From an uncultured Muribaculaceae bacterium (GTDB lineage: Bacteria > Bacteroidota > Bacteroidia > Bacteroidales > Muribaculaceae): a stretch of DNA of 64,000 nt. Positions 7,547-15,250 of this stretch are shown piece after piece. How positions within the stretch are numbered: the stretch's first letter is position 1; every line of letters starts with the position of its first letter. Below the pieces are notes generated by a model. That model searched no databases and had not been told where the DNA came from. It saw nothing but the letters and a program-made list of their open reading frames with translations. The stretch spans positions 1 through 64,000 of the forward strand of contig CANQZG010000012.1 in NCBI GenBank assembly GCA_947628305.1. Direction: 5' to 3'. The translations under genes and the position numbers were made by a program.

Positions 7547-8559
7547 TTGGGAAAATACTTAAATCCGGGTCGTTTGGCTCAAAGGTTGACTATGTTACCC
7601 GCGAGAAACACGACAAGAAAATCTTTACACCCGACACTTGGAAAATACTCGGTAGCCGGGGTCTGATGGGCGAAAAACGCAATCAGATAATAGCGAGCTT
7701 CGAGGCTCAGGCTATGCAGAACCGCAGAATCGGCAACCCCGCCGGACATATAACGCTATCGTTTTCCGCCGACGACAAGCCGAAACTCAGCGACGAGAAA
7801 ATGCTTAAAATAGCTTTGGACTACATCAAAATGATGGGTCTGGACAAGACCCAGTTTCTTATCGTGCGCCACTATGAAACCGACAAACCGCACTGTCATA
7901 TCGTGTTCAATATGGTCGGCGACAACGGCAAACGCATGGAATCAGGCCGCAACCGCTACAAGAATAAGAAGGTCTGCGAGGCACTGACGAAGCGTTACCG
8001 TCTCGCATTGCCGAAGCAGGAGGCTCCCGACTTGGAGAAACTTCACGGTCTTGAACGGGCGAAAGCGGAGATAAAAATTGCAGCTACCGAAGCCCTGCGC
8101 AACTCCCGCGACTGGCATACTTTCGCCGTTCTGCTGGCTAAAAAGAACATCCATATCATACCTAAATATCGCCGTGGCACTCAGGAAATGCAGGGTGTTT
8201 CGTTCCAGCTTGGCGACTACAAGGTAAAGGGTTCGGATGTTGGAGAGGCTTTCAAGTTCAGAAATCTCGACCGTTATTTCTCGCAGTCCAACCGTCAGAC
8301 GGAACCGAGAAAAGCCACAGCCACCCATTCCACCGCTAAAAAATCCGGTACATCTTCAATCTCTGACGAGACAGTCAAGGCTGTAAAAGCCACCGCCGCT
8401 ACTGCTGCAAATCTTGCGGCTGACATCGGCGAGGGTGTGGGACAATTCATAGGCTGTATGTTCCAGCAGGGCCCCGCTTATGACCCGGAGGAGGCTCGTC
8501 TGGCATGGGAACTCTCGCATCCAAAGAAAAAGAAACCTAAACGTGGAATCAAAAGATAA
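7543..8559 (+). CDS. MobA/BmgA-type relaxase (MobP family)
   Basis: A 338-aa relaxase that should nick oriT and pilot the DNA strand during transfer by a co-resident conjugation system. The metal-binding three-His motif is clear: His110 in RHYETDKPH, then His117 and His119 in PHCHIVFN. The N-terminus contains the conserved SGSFGSKVDYVTRE with a candidate catalytic Tyr. Residues of about 70-150 make up the rest of the relaxase core. The C-terminal third is Lys/Ala-rich and ends in a strongly basic tail (KKKKPKRG). No type IV secretion genes occur in the island, so it is mobilizable rather than self-transmissible. Confidence 0.92.
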   Translation: MIGKILKSGSFGSKVDYVTREKHDKKIFTPDTWKILGSRGLMGEKRNQIIASFEAQAMQNRRIGNPAGHITLSFSADDKPKLSDEKMLKIALDYIKMMGLDKTQFLIVRHYETDKPHCHIVFNMVGDNGKRMESGRNRYKNKKVCEALTKRYRLALPKQEAPDLEKLHGLERAKAEIKIAATEALRNSRDWHTFAVLLAKKNIHIIPKYRRGTQEMQGVSFQLGDYKVKGSDVGEAFKFRNLDRYFSQSNRQTEPRKATATHSTAKKSGTSSISDETVKAVKATAATAANLAADIGEGVGQFIGCMFQQGPAYDPEEARLAWELSHPKKKKPKRGIKR

Positions 8560-8564
8560 TACTA

Positions 8565-9608
8565 ATGGCAAAGAAAGATGATATTCAAGGCGTGCAGTGT
8601 GAGAACGCCGACTTCGAGATTATGCGCCGACAGTTGGCGCGTCTTGAAAAAATGCTCACCGACAAATTCACCGAAGTCAATGACCGGATTGGGAACATCC
8701 AAGTTCAGCCACCTGCGTTTCCACCGCCGGCGGAGCCACAGCAACCGCAGCCCATAGAAGTTTCCCTACCTGACAACATCGCCAGCCGCGAGGACATACG
8801 CGCACTGTCGGGCGTAATACAGACGCTCAACGGCACTGTATCGCTGGTAATGAAAAGTCTGGCGGAGATACAGAAGGCTTTTGCAGCCATGCCACGCCCC
8901 GATGTTGAAGCCGTTGCGACGGATGCCGCTATGAAGGCAGCCCAAGCGACAGCCGACAAGGTTGTCTCCGATCTAACGCCGAAGATTGATGGTTCGGCAG
9001 ACAAGGCAGTTCGCCTCGGTGCTGTCAAGACAACCGGCATATCGTTTGATGATGCGGCAAGCATCCATCAGACGATGAAAGAGATGGACAAGAAGATTGA
9101 TGTTCAAAAGGACTATGCACGACTCCGAAAAGTCAACCGCAATCTACTCATCGCAATAATGGTCCTGTTCAACATTGCGTGCTTACTCGGATGGGGGGCT
9201 AATGAACTCTGTAAAGAGCGCAAAGAGCTTATGCGCGTTGAATGGCTTTATCGCTCAGTGCGCTCGCGAATCAATGGCTCTTATTCAGAGTTTATAACCG
9301 AAATGGAGAAGAAGATTCTATCCGGCACAGACGAGCAACGCGACAGCATAAAGACCGAGACTGTCAATCGCGAAGAAACGGGGATACCGTTCCACAATTT
9401 CCAACCGCATGATGACTGGAAACCGGAGCCGCCAAAGCCCAAGACTGAAAAACCGAATCCCCAAAAGGAAGCAGAAATTGACAGATTCCCACTACCTCAT
9501 TCACGAGAACGGCGGTTGACACCCGGAGAAGTCCAAGCCATAAAGAATATGCGGGCAAATCCCCACATCCCCGCAGATGCCAAGCCTCCATTACCTGAAG
9601 GCTATTAA
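8565..9608 (+). CDS. Membrane-anchored coiled-coil protein downstream of the relaxase
   Basis: A 347-aa protein of no named family that I recognise, in a position often occupied by similar proteins in Bacteroidetes mobilizable islands. Residues 15-45 and 75-190 are likely coiled coil. A Pro/Gln-rich spacer (PPAFPPPAEPQQPQP) lies near 50-63. One hydrophobic segment near residues 192-212 (LLIAIMVLFNIACLLGWG) is probably a transmembrane helix, with a charged, Pro-rich C-terminal domain beyond it. It starts 6 bp after the relaxase stop and is co-transcribed. A role in linking the relaxosome to the envelope is conceivable but unproven. A terminator follows. Confidence 0.75.
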   Translation: MAKKDDIQGVQCENADFEIMRRQLARLEKMLTDKFTEVNDRIGNIQVQPPAFPPPAEPQQPQPIEVSLPDNIASREDIRALSGVIQTLNGTVSLVMKSLAEIQKAFAAMPRPDVEAVATDAAMKAAQATADKVVSDLTPKIDGSADKAVRLGAVKTTGISFDDAASIHQTMKEMDKKIDVQKDYARLRKVNRNLLIAIMVLFNIACLLGWGANELCKERKELMRVEWLYRSVRSRINGSYSEFITEMEKKILSGTDEQRDSIKTETVNREETGIPFHNFQPHDDWKPEPPKPKTEKPNPQKEAEIDRFPLPHSRERRLTPGEVQAIKNMRANPHIPADAKPPLPEGY

Positions 9609-9613
9609 AATCC

Positions 9614-9656
9614 AACGCCACCGAGAGAAGCAGGAGCCTCCATCGGTGGCGTTTTA
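9614..9656 (+). terminator. Terminator of the mobilization operon
   Basis: Perfect 11-bp stem AACGCCACCGA / TCGGTGGCGTT (9614-9624 with 9643-9653), followed by TTTAT. Confidence 0.8.
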
Positions 9657-9717
9657 TCTAATACCCGGCATCACTGCCGAGATTATAAGTTTTTGCTATC
9701 GTGAATAAGCAGTTCCA

Positions 9718-9924
9718 TCAGAATCCAAATTCTATTTCATTATTTGAATTATATATAAGTGAGTCTGTACGAGCTGCATCTGCTCGTTGTAGCCCTTTAA
9801 TCTGGACATCGGTCATTCCTGTCTGACGATACGTTTCATATCCTCGTGTAGTTACGATTACCCGTTTTTCCAGACTACAAGAACTCAACATTAGCAGAGT
9901 CAATAAAAACAGCAATTTTTTCAT
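9718..9924 (-). CDS. Small lipoprotein, 68 aa
   Basis: The N-terminus is a classic lipoprotein signal: two Lys, a Leu/Phe-rich core and the lipobox LSSC with Cys16. The mature part of about 50 residues is polar (EKRVIVTTRGYETYRQTG and a short acidic end) and not recognisable. It starts 14 bp after the stop of the outer-membrane receptor and shares its strand, so the two form an operon. A periplasmic or surface partner of the receptor is a reasonable inference. The short length is the main doubt. Confidence 0.7.
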   Translation of the reverse strand: MKKLLFLLTLLMLSSCSLEKRVIVTTRGYETYRQTGMTDVQIKGLQRADAARTDSLIYNSNNEIEFGF

Positions 9925-9938
9925 ATCATTGTTCGGAT

Positions 9939-11975
9939 TTATTTGCCTGTACCAAAACGCGAGGTGTCAATGCTCGTGTCTTTAGGCTTGAAACCGTTGA
10001 ATCGCCAGATGAATGTAACTTTGAGATTGTGGGACATATCACGAACCTTCATCTTATAATCTTGACCGGCGTGGTTTATAGTCATTGTAGGCGACCATTT
10101 ATTGAAAATATCGTCTGCTTTCAAATCAAGTTCACAGCAGCGTTTCTTCCCGAATTGCCATTTGATTCCGGCATCTACTTTCCATATATCCGAAAGGTCG
10201 GCAATTCCTTGCAGTGATGGCGATATGTAGCTGAAATCCAAAGAAACGGAGATAGGACTGTTCTGACTGAACTTGAAGGTATTGTTAAGTGAGCCATAGA
10301 AAATCCACTTACTATTGTCAAAACTGATGTCATGGAAATGATTAGCTTTTGCCCGCCTGTTCATCACGTTTGCAGTGGCAGTGGCATTCCAGATGTAACT
10401 GACTCCGAAAGGAGCATGGAGATTAAGCCCGACTACACGTTCATAGTTCATGTTGATAGTCTGATAAATGAGGTTAAGAGCATCGGGTGACTGGTATGGC
10501 AACTGCACTGTTGATTTGTCTCCATATTGAAAATAGAGTGTCGCCACATATTTCTGCCTTAAAATATAGTTGAACTGGGCATCGTACTGGATATATGGTT
10601 GCAGTGCCGGATTGCCTATAACGGTTGAATAATCGTTGATGTGGCTTGTTCCGCCATGAAGCTCCCAATATGATGGATAGATGCGTTGGGTGCTGAGATT
10701 AAGCTGGAATATGCTTTTAGGTGTCTTGTAGTATGTCGCACCAAGCTGAGGGATGAAATTCCAGTTATGCTGATATTTATTGTGATAATATTCACCTTTT
10801 GCCGAGGCGTTGAACGACAATCCCCAATCAAACGAGCGTTGTGTACCGACATAAAGACTCACCACATCTTCGTTGAGAATATCATCGAAATCAGGATTGT
10901 AGGACAATGCGTAATGTTGTGAGCTATGGTCTTTCGAGTGCTGATATTCTATTCCATAGTTCAGTTGCCATTTTCCGAGCTGATGCTGTTGGTCGATATA
11001 CACATGCCAGCGGTCTATCGCCTGACGGTTTTCAGAGCCAAGCAGATAATTGGCATCCTTAAACAATGACTGTGAGCGGTTTTCGGAATAGCGGGTATAG
11101 TCACCGCCGACAGTCATGCCGAATGGTGCTGCATAACGCAGGGCTATATTATGATAACCTACAGGCGATAGCATCTTATAGGCATTTGTATAGTTGCCCA
11201 ACGTACCCGATGATAGTGCTCGACTCTTTGAATCAGAGATTATCTGACCGTTGTAAGTGAGTTTAAGCGTTTTCCATGAAGCGGAAGCAAATATGGTATT
11301 ACTCCAATTCTGACCGATGCGTCGCATATCATCCTCAATCATTGTCCGCTTGCCATAATAAAGATGATTCGACCATGTTTCCTCGCGGCTCCACGATTTA
11401 TTGCGCGTTAATCCATAGTTTAAGTCAAAAGTCCAGTCCTTTATAGCGTAGGTGGCTGCAAGTACACTACCATACGAACCATAGTGAGCCTGATTGTATC
11501 CGGCTCTGACCTGCCCCTGCAAACCATCAAGAGGCGTCGGCGTTTTCAGAATCACATTGATTACCGCACCGTTGACATGATACTTCGCCGGAGCGGAATA
11601 CATAATCTCCACATTTTTCAATCTGTCAACCGGAGTGTTGTAGAGAAGTTGATAAAGATTCTGGAGCGGCATATTGGTAAGTTCACCATTGAGAATAATG
11701 GTGACATTTGAGGCTCCGGTGAGCCATATCATACCGTTATTGTTCGTGACGCCGGGCATATAGCCAAGGGCCTCAAGAATATTGTTAACCGGTTTGTCCT
11801 TGACTATTCCGGGAAGGTCAACTACCATAATTCCGTCCTCGCCCCTGACCTGTGGTTTCTCTCCTTTGATAACAACTTCATCGAGCTGTTGGGTTGAGAT
11901 TGTATCGGGCACTACTGTCTGAGCATAGGAGGCTATGCTGTGTAGGATTGTTATGACAAGGAATGCTTTTTTCAT
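9939..11975 (-). CDS. Outer-membrane beta-barrel receptor (TonB-receptor-like, island cargo)
   Basis: A 678-aa exported protein of the Bacteroidetes outer membrane beta-barrel family (TonB-dependent-receptor fold). A signal peptide (KKAFLVITILHSIASYAQ) is followed directly by a plug-like domain, about residues 30-150: LDEVVIKGEKPQV, then ALGYMPGVTNNNG and VTIILNGE. A barrel rich in alternating aromatic strands runs to the end. The usual N-terminal carboxypeptidase-like repeat domain is missing. I started at ATG 11975, since a -7 box lies at 11997-12004 on this strand. It is divergent from the two-component genes and separated from them by a tandem operator-like repeat, suggesting control by that system. 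The ligand is unknown. Confidence 0.85.
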   Translation of the reverse strand: MKKAFLVITILHSIASYAQTVVPDTISTQQLDEVVIKGEKPQVRGEDGIMVVDLPGIVKDKPVNNILEALGYMPGVTNNNGMIWLTGASNVTIILNGELTNMPLQNLYQLLYNTPVDRLKNVEIMYSAPAKYHVNGAVINVILKTPTPLDGLQGQVRAGYNQAHYGSYGSVLAATYAIKDWTFDLNYGLTRNKSWSREETWSNHLYYGKRTMIEDDMRRIGQNWSNTIFASASWKTLKLTYNGQIISDSKSRALSSGTLGNYTNAYKMLSPVGYHNIALRYAAPFGMTVGGDYTRYSENRSQSLFKDANYLLGSENRQAIDRWHVYIDQQHQLGKWQLNYGIEYQHSKDHSSQHYALSYNPDFDDILNEDVVSLYVGTQRSFDWGLSFNASAKGEYYHNKYQHNWNFIPQLGATYYKTPKSIFQLNLSTQRIYPSYWELHGGTSHINDYSTVIGNPALQPYIQYDAQFNYILRQKYVATLYFQYGDKSTVQLPYQSPDALNLIYQTINMNYERVVGLNLHAPFGVSYIWNATATANVMNRRAKANHFHDISFDNSKWIFYGSLNNTFKFSQNSPISVSLDFSYISPSLQGIADLSDIWKVDAGIKWQFGKKRCCELDLKADDIFNKWSPTMTINHAGQDYKMKVRDMSHNLKVTFIWRFNGFKPKDTSIDTSRFGTGK

Positions 11976-11996
11976 TGCGTTATATTTTTTCTGATG

Positions 11997-12004
11997 CAAA
12001 ATTA
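11997..12004 (-). promoter_or_regulatory. -7 box of the receptor gene
   Basis: On the minus strand this reads TAATTTTG (TAnnTTTG consensus), 22 bp before the receptor ATG. Confidence 0.6.
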
Positions 12005-12036
12005 CCTACACTTACATTCAACATCACCATAGCCAA

Positions 12037-12076
12037 CCTTATTTAGTCTTAAATGCTCCCTTATTTAGTCTTAAAT
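12037..12076. promoter_or_regulatory. Tandem 18-bp direct repeat, probable response-regulator operator
   Basis: CCTTATTTAGTCTTAAAT occurs twice, perfectly, at 12037-12054 and 12059-12076. The start-to-start distance is 22 bp, two turns of the helix. Tandem direct repeats in one helical phase are the usual binding arrangement of OmpR-family regulators, and such a regulator is encoded at 13581. The site lies between the divergent -7 boxes at 11997-12004 and 12114-12121, centred roughly 65-70 bp upstream of both expected transcription starts. Confidence 0.7.
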
Positions 12077-12113
12077 CGAAGCTATGCTAATCGATTGTAT
12101 GACGGATTATTAG

Positions 12114-12121
12114 TAAATTTG
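12114..12121 (+). promoter_or_regulatory. -7 box of the histidine kinase operon
   Basis: TAAATTTG matches the consensus and lies 51 bp before the ATG at 12173. Confidence 0.55.
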
Positions 12122-12172
12122 CAGTGATTCATGATTTTAATATGAGACCGCGAGCTCTTCGTGGGCGCAGAT

Positions 12173-13591
12173 ATGAAACGCTTTAAGACAATATCGACAT
12201 CGTTTATTATTGTCATTGCAGTCATTTTCGGCTGCAATGTCTATTATCTCATATCCCTTTATAATTCGATAAAAGCCAATGTTGAACGAGATGTAATGAC
12301 GGCTTTGGCTGATGCAGACATTGATGACCTTATGTATCGCGCCGGCAGAGCGCAAGGACTGGCATCAAACGTAAAGGTACAAGAGGATATTGAAGAGTAC
12401 AATCCGCCAAGAAATGCAGAGGCATCTACATATAGGGATGAACACGGTCAACTCATTTCTGTGAGGACTGAGGCAGACGGAACTGTTATTGAAGAGCGGG
12501 CTATGTTGTCAGAAAACAGTTCATATTCCAATCAGATGGTTGATGCAATGAGCCGACAATTCCATGCGATAATGGAAAAGTATATCCCTTATGACATGGC
12601 GGTAATGGATAGCGTTTTACGCAATCAGCTTTCTTACAGATTTATTTATCCAGATTTTTTATGTGTGAGAGTTGTTAACAGCAGGGATTCTGTAATCTGC
12701 GACAATCCAAAATTTAAGGGTGAATCCGGATTTGATTCATTCCGTTTTAATATCAATCCCGACGAGGGAATATATTATCAAGCATACATGACACCTCTAA
12801 CACGTCATATAATTTCGGAGATGTCAGGCGTGATCGTAACCATTTTTCTTCTGATGATTGCGTTTACTATGGCTTTTTGGTATTTATTCCGGACGGTATC
12901 ACAACTGCGAACTATTGAGGAAATGAAGGATGATTTTGTAAGCAATATGACCCATGAGCTTAAAACGCCTATTGCGATAGCATATTCCGCCAATGACGCT
13001 CTGCTCAATTACGACACAGCCAACGACCCACAAAAAAAGGTAACATATCTGAATATTGCCAACAAACAGTTGAAACGGCTTGGTGAACTTGTCGAGAATA
13101 TATTGGCAATGAGCATGGAACGGCGCAAGACAATGAAATTAAAACCGGAGGAAATTCGATTATATTCGTTTGTAGATGAAATAGCAGCCGCCCAGCGTAT
13201 GAGAGGCGAAAAGAATATCAGTATCAATGTGAATATTGATGACAATATCATGGTCGAAGCAGACAGGACGCATCTGGCAAATGTATTGAACAACCTTATT
13301 GACAATGCCATCAAATACTCCGGCGATAGCGTTGAAATAACCATAACAGGCAATATTCAAGAATTATCGGTCAGAGATAACGGCATTGGTATCCCCTCAA
13401 AGTCGATTCCCTATCTGTTCAATAAGTTTTACCGTGTTCCACATGGCAACCGTCAGGATGTTCGTGGCTATGGCATCGGGCTATATTATGTGAAAAGTAT
13501 TCTCGACAAAATGGGCTGGACTATTGAAGTAAAAAGTACAGAAGGAGAAGGTTCAGTGTTCACTATTAAATTCAGCAAATATGAGCAATAA
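12173..13591 (+). CDS. Sensor histidine kinase, RprX-like
   Basis: A 472-aa inner-membrane sensor kinase. One transmembrane helix lies near residues 8-28 and a second near 218-240. A periplasmic sensing region of about 190 residues, of no recognised fold, lies between them. The cytoplasmic part has a HisKA domain with the phospho-accepting His261 in MTHELKTPIA, then a HATPase domain with the N box (NNLIDNAIKYS), the G1 box (DNGIGIP) and the G2 box (GYGIGLYYV). The layout and sequence resemble RprX of Bacteroides. I used ATG 12173; a GTG at 12161 is in frame. It overlaps the response regulator gene by 11 bp. Confidence 0.9.
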   Translation: MKRFKTISTSFIIVIAVIFGCNVYYLISLYNSIKANVERDVMTALADADIDDLMYRAGRAQGLASNVKVQEDIEEYNPPRNAEASTYRDEHGQLISVRTEADGTVIEERAMLSENSSYSNQMVDAMSRQFHAIMEKYIPYDMAVMDSVLRNQLSYRFIYPDFLCVRVVNSRDSVICDNPKFKGESGFDSFRFNINPDEGIYYQAYMTPLTRHIISEMSGVIVTIFLLMIAFTMAFWYLFRTVSQLRTIEEMKDDFVSNMTHELKTPIAIAYSANDALLNYDTANDPQKKVTYLNIANKQLKRLGELVENILAMSMERRKTMKLKPEEIRLYSFVDEIAAAQRMRGEKNISINVNIDDNIMVEADRTHLANVLNNLIDNAIKYSGDSVEITITGNIQELSVRDNGIGIPSKSIPYLFNKFYRVPHGNRQDVRGYGIGLYYVKSILDKMGWTIEVKSTEGEGSVFTIKFSKYEQ

Positions 13592-14264
13592 GATCCTGTT
13601 TGTAGAAGATGAGGAAGACTTGACGCTGATTGTCGCCGACACTCTGCGAGGGCAAGGCTATGCCGTTATCACGGCTGCCGACGGCATTGAAGGTCTTGAG
13701 AAATTCAAGACCGAAGCTGCCGACATAGTCGTTGCCGATGTCATGATGCCTAAAATGGATGGCTTTACTATGGCGAAAGAGATAAGAAAACTGTCACCAA
13801 CAGTTCCATTGCTATTCCTTACAGCAAAAAGTAAGATTGATGATGTTGAGGAGGGTTTTGAAATAGGAGCTAACGACTATCTTAAAAAGCCCTTTGAACT
13901 TCGTGAACTTATTGTTAGAATAAAGTATCTGCTCCGCAGATACAACACTAACCGTGGCGAGGATATTAAATTCTCTATTGGTCGGTATATCTTTAATGTC
14001 ACCACACAGAGTCTTTCTCTGGAAGGACAAAGCGTAGAGCTGTCGCACTTCGAGGCTAAGATACTTGAAAGGTTGGCGACCAGTATCGGGAAAACAGTCG
14101 ATGCCTCTGAATTGATGATTGCCGTGTGGCAGCGCGACGAGCCAAGCAACCGCAACTCACTTCATGGCTACATACACAAACTTCGCCGTGCATTACGCCA
14201 TGACCCATCAATTTCCATAATCAACCAGCGAGGTTTCGGGTATATGCTGACAGTCAAAAATTGA
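13581..14264 (+). CDS. OmpR-family response regulator, RprY-like
   Basis: A 227-aa two-domain regulator. The receiver domain (residues 4-118) has the acidic pocket in VEDEEDL, phospho-accepting Asp53 in VVADVMMPKMDG, Thr in LFLTAKS and Lys in LKKPFELREL. The C-terminal winged-helix DNA-binding domain (about 130-226) has the usual SNRNSLHGYIHKLRRAL recognition helix and the GFGYML wing. The partner is the kinase encoded just upstream. It probably binds the 18-bp tandem repeat at 12037-12076 and controls the receptor gene and its own operon. That link is inferred from position and repeat spacing. Confidence 0.93.
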   Translation: MSNKILFVEDEEDLTLIVADTLRGQGYAVITAADGIEGLEKFKTEAADIVVADVMMPKMDGFTMAKEIRKLSPTVPLLFLTAKSKIDDVEEGFEIGANDYLKKPFELRELIVRIKYLLRRYNTNRGEDIKFSIGRYIFNVTTQSLSLEGQSVELSHFEAKILERLATSIGKTVDASELMIAVWQRDEPSNRNSLHGYIHKLRRALRHDPSISIINQRGFGYMLTVKN

Positions 14265-14303
14265 GTTCAGATTTATACAAAAAACTATGATTGCCCATAG
14301 CTG

Positions 14304-14349
14304 TTGGTTTGGCTCGGGCTTTATATATGCCCGACTAAACCTAAACCAA
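14304..14349 (+). terminator. Hairpin after the response regulator
   Basis: Inverted repeats TTGGTTT / AAACCAA (14304-14310 with 14343-14349) and CGGGC / GCCCG (14315-14319 with 14329-14333) form a long interrupted stem. No strong T-run follows, so termination here is probable rather than certain. The rest of 14265-14515 holds no convincing gene. Confidence 0.5.
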
Positions 14350-14465
14350 TATATAGGGCTGGGCAAAAAAGAAGGAGGGGCAGGAGTAATGGGGGAAGCC
14401 GAGTTATGCCTAAATCTTAATGCTGTTTCTTTTTTGACCAGCTCGTACAGTTAAGAATACATAAA

Positions 14466-14506
14466 AACACCCAACCTTACACGATTTGGGCGTAAAATTG
14501 GGTGTA
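14466..14506. promoter_or_regulatory. Arm-type integrase sites, right end
   Basis: AAAATTGGGTGTA at 14494-14506 is identical to 306-318 near the integrase. An inverted CACCCAA copy (14468-14474) and a TTTGGGCGTA variant (14485-14494) lie beside it. Together they mirror the left arm sites and lie 34 bp inside the att copy. Confidence 0.6.
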
Positions 14507-14515
14507 GATACAACA

Positions 14516-14536
14516 AAAGCCTGATAATCAGGCTTT
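14516..14536 (-). terminator. Replacement terminator of tRNA-Ser, carried by the island
   Basis: Perfect 9-bp stem AAAGCCTGA / TCAGGCTTT with a 3-nt loop, 4 bp beyond the tRNA 3' end (minus strand) and inside the island. It should terminate the tRNA transcript after integration, while the original terminator candidate now lies at 132-168. Confidence 0.7.
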
Positions 14537-14539
14537 ATT

Positions 14540-14554
14540 GCGGAGAGAGAGGGA
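14540..14554. other. Attachment site, tRNA-proximal copy
   Basis: GCGGAGAGAGAGGGA overlaps the 3' acceptor and T-arm side of the tRNA-Ser gene and matches 180-194 exactly. The island therefore restores the tRNA 3' end on integration. Confidence 0.85.
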
Positions 14555-14625
14555 TTCGAACCCCCGGAGGTGTGACCCTCAACGGTTTTCAAGACCGCCG
14601 CAATCGACCACTCTGCCATCTCTCC
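14541..14625 (-). tRNA. tRNA-Ser(UGA)
   Basis: On the minus strand the 85-nt gene has acceptor strands GGAGAGA and TCTCTCC, the discriminator G typical of tRNA-Ser, a long variable arm, a TTCGAAT T-loop and the anticodon loop CTTGAAA, giving anticodon UGA. CCA is not encoded. Its 3' end is the integration target of the island. Confidence 0.95.
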
Positions 14626-14660
14626 ATTTTTATCAAAAGAACCGCTCGCTTGCAGTTCAT

Positions 14661-14737
14661 TGGTAGCGGGACCGAGAATTGAACTCGGGACCTCCGGGTT
14701 ATGAATCCGACGCTCTAACCAACTGAGCTATCCCGCC
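14661..14737 (-). tRNA. tRNA-Met(CAU), probably elongator
   Basis: On the minus strand the 77-nt gene starts GGCGGGA, has TAGCTCAGTTGG in the D-arm, anticodon loop TTCATAA (CAU), TTCAATT in the T-loop and an encoded CCA. The anticodon stem lacks the three consecutive G-C pairs of initiator tRNA, so elongator Met is most likely. An Ile-CAU tRNA cannot be fully excluded. Confidence 0.9.
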
Positions 14738-14887
14738 ATCGTTGCGTTTGCGAGTGCAAAGGTAATACAGTTTATCGAAACCGCCAAATATTTTGATTGT
14801 TTTTTACTCAATAATCATTTTTAATGAATTTCGGAATCGGTTTAGAGATTTTCACTAATATTATATGGAGTTTTTAATATGTTTCAT

Positions 14888-14895
14888 TACATTTG
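14888..14895 (+). promoter_or_regulatory. -7 box upstream of repeat R1
   Basis: TACATTTG fits TAnnTTTG. The expected transcription start, a few bases later, coincides with the first base of R1 (14901). The transcript would carry the whole element as a leader before the amylase gene. Confidence 0.5.
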
Positions 14896-14900
14896 CAGTT

Positions 14901-15215
14901 TAAGAGTCTGTCTTGATTTAACAGTCGAATTTTTATAGGCAGGTTTCGAGACAGTTCCGCGTCTCCGAGCGAGGAGTGCGGTGGGTCAAGCCCACACGCG
15001 AGCACTTGCGTGGTTGTATCGAGATATATGACGAACGAGAGACGTGGAAATGGCCGGAAGATGCCGTCAAGGAGCACCGGATGCGGTCTCTTGGACGCTT
15101 TTGACCCTTTGCCTCGGTCACGATGCCCGCATCGCTCCCTCGGCTGCATGTCCAAAATCATCCCAAGACTCCGCATAAAAATTTCTGACTGTTAATTCAA
15201 GACAGGCTCTAAGAG
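14901..15215. repeat. R1: structured intergenic repeat element
   Basis: The inverted ends are about 36 bp (left 14901-14936, right 15175-15210) and roughly 85-90% matched. They begin TAAGAG and end CTCTAA. Inside, a hairpin with CGATG-CCCG-CATCG lies at 15121-15134, enclosed by an outer stem (15081-15094 with 15163-15176, imperfect) and preceded by CTCGGTCA. It fills most of the 513-bp gap between tRNA-Met and the amylase gene. Related elements: R2 (43237) and R3 (61753). Confidence 0.7.
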
Positions 15216-15250
15216 AATCATACTTACTATTTTATTTTACATTTTATTAC

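Noticed and set aside
14389..14454. 21-codon ORF after the response regulator, preceded by an AGGAG-like sequence
   Set aside because: Too short, no recognisable features, and SD sequences are poor predictors in this group. It lies between a hairpin and the arm sites.
14661..14737. Initiator tRNA-fMet
   Set aside because: The anticodon stem lacks three consecutive G-C pairs and the acceptor end forms a G-U pair rather than the initiator mismatch.
14933..15195. Overlapping ORFs of 60-100 codons inside R1
   Set aside because: They follow the repeat structure on both strands, end at the inverted repeats and have no recognisable protein features.
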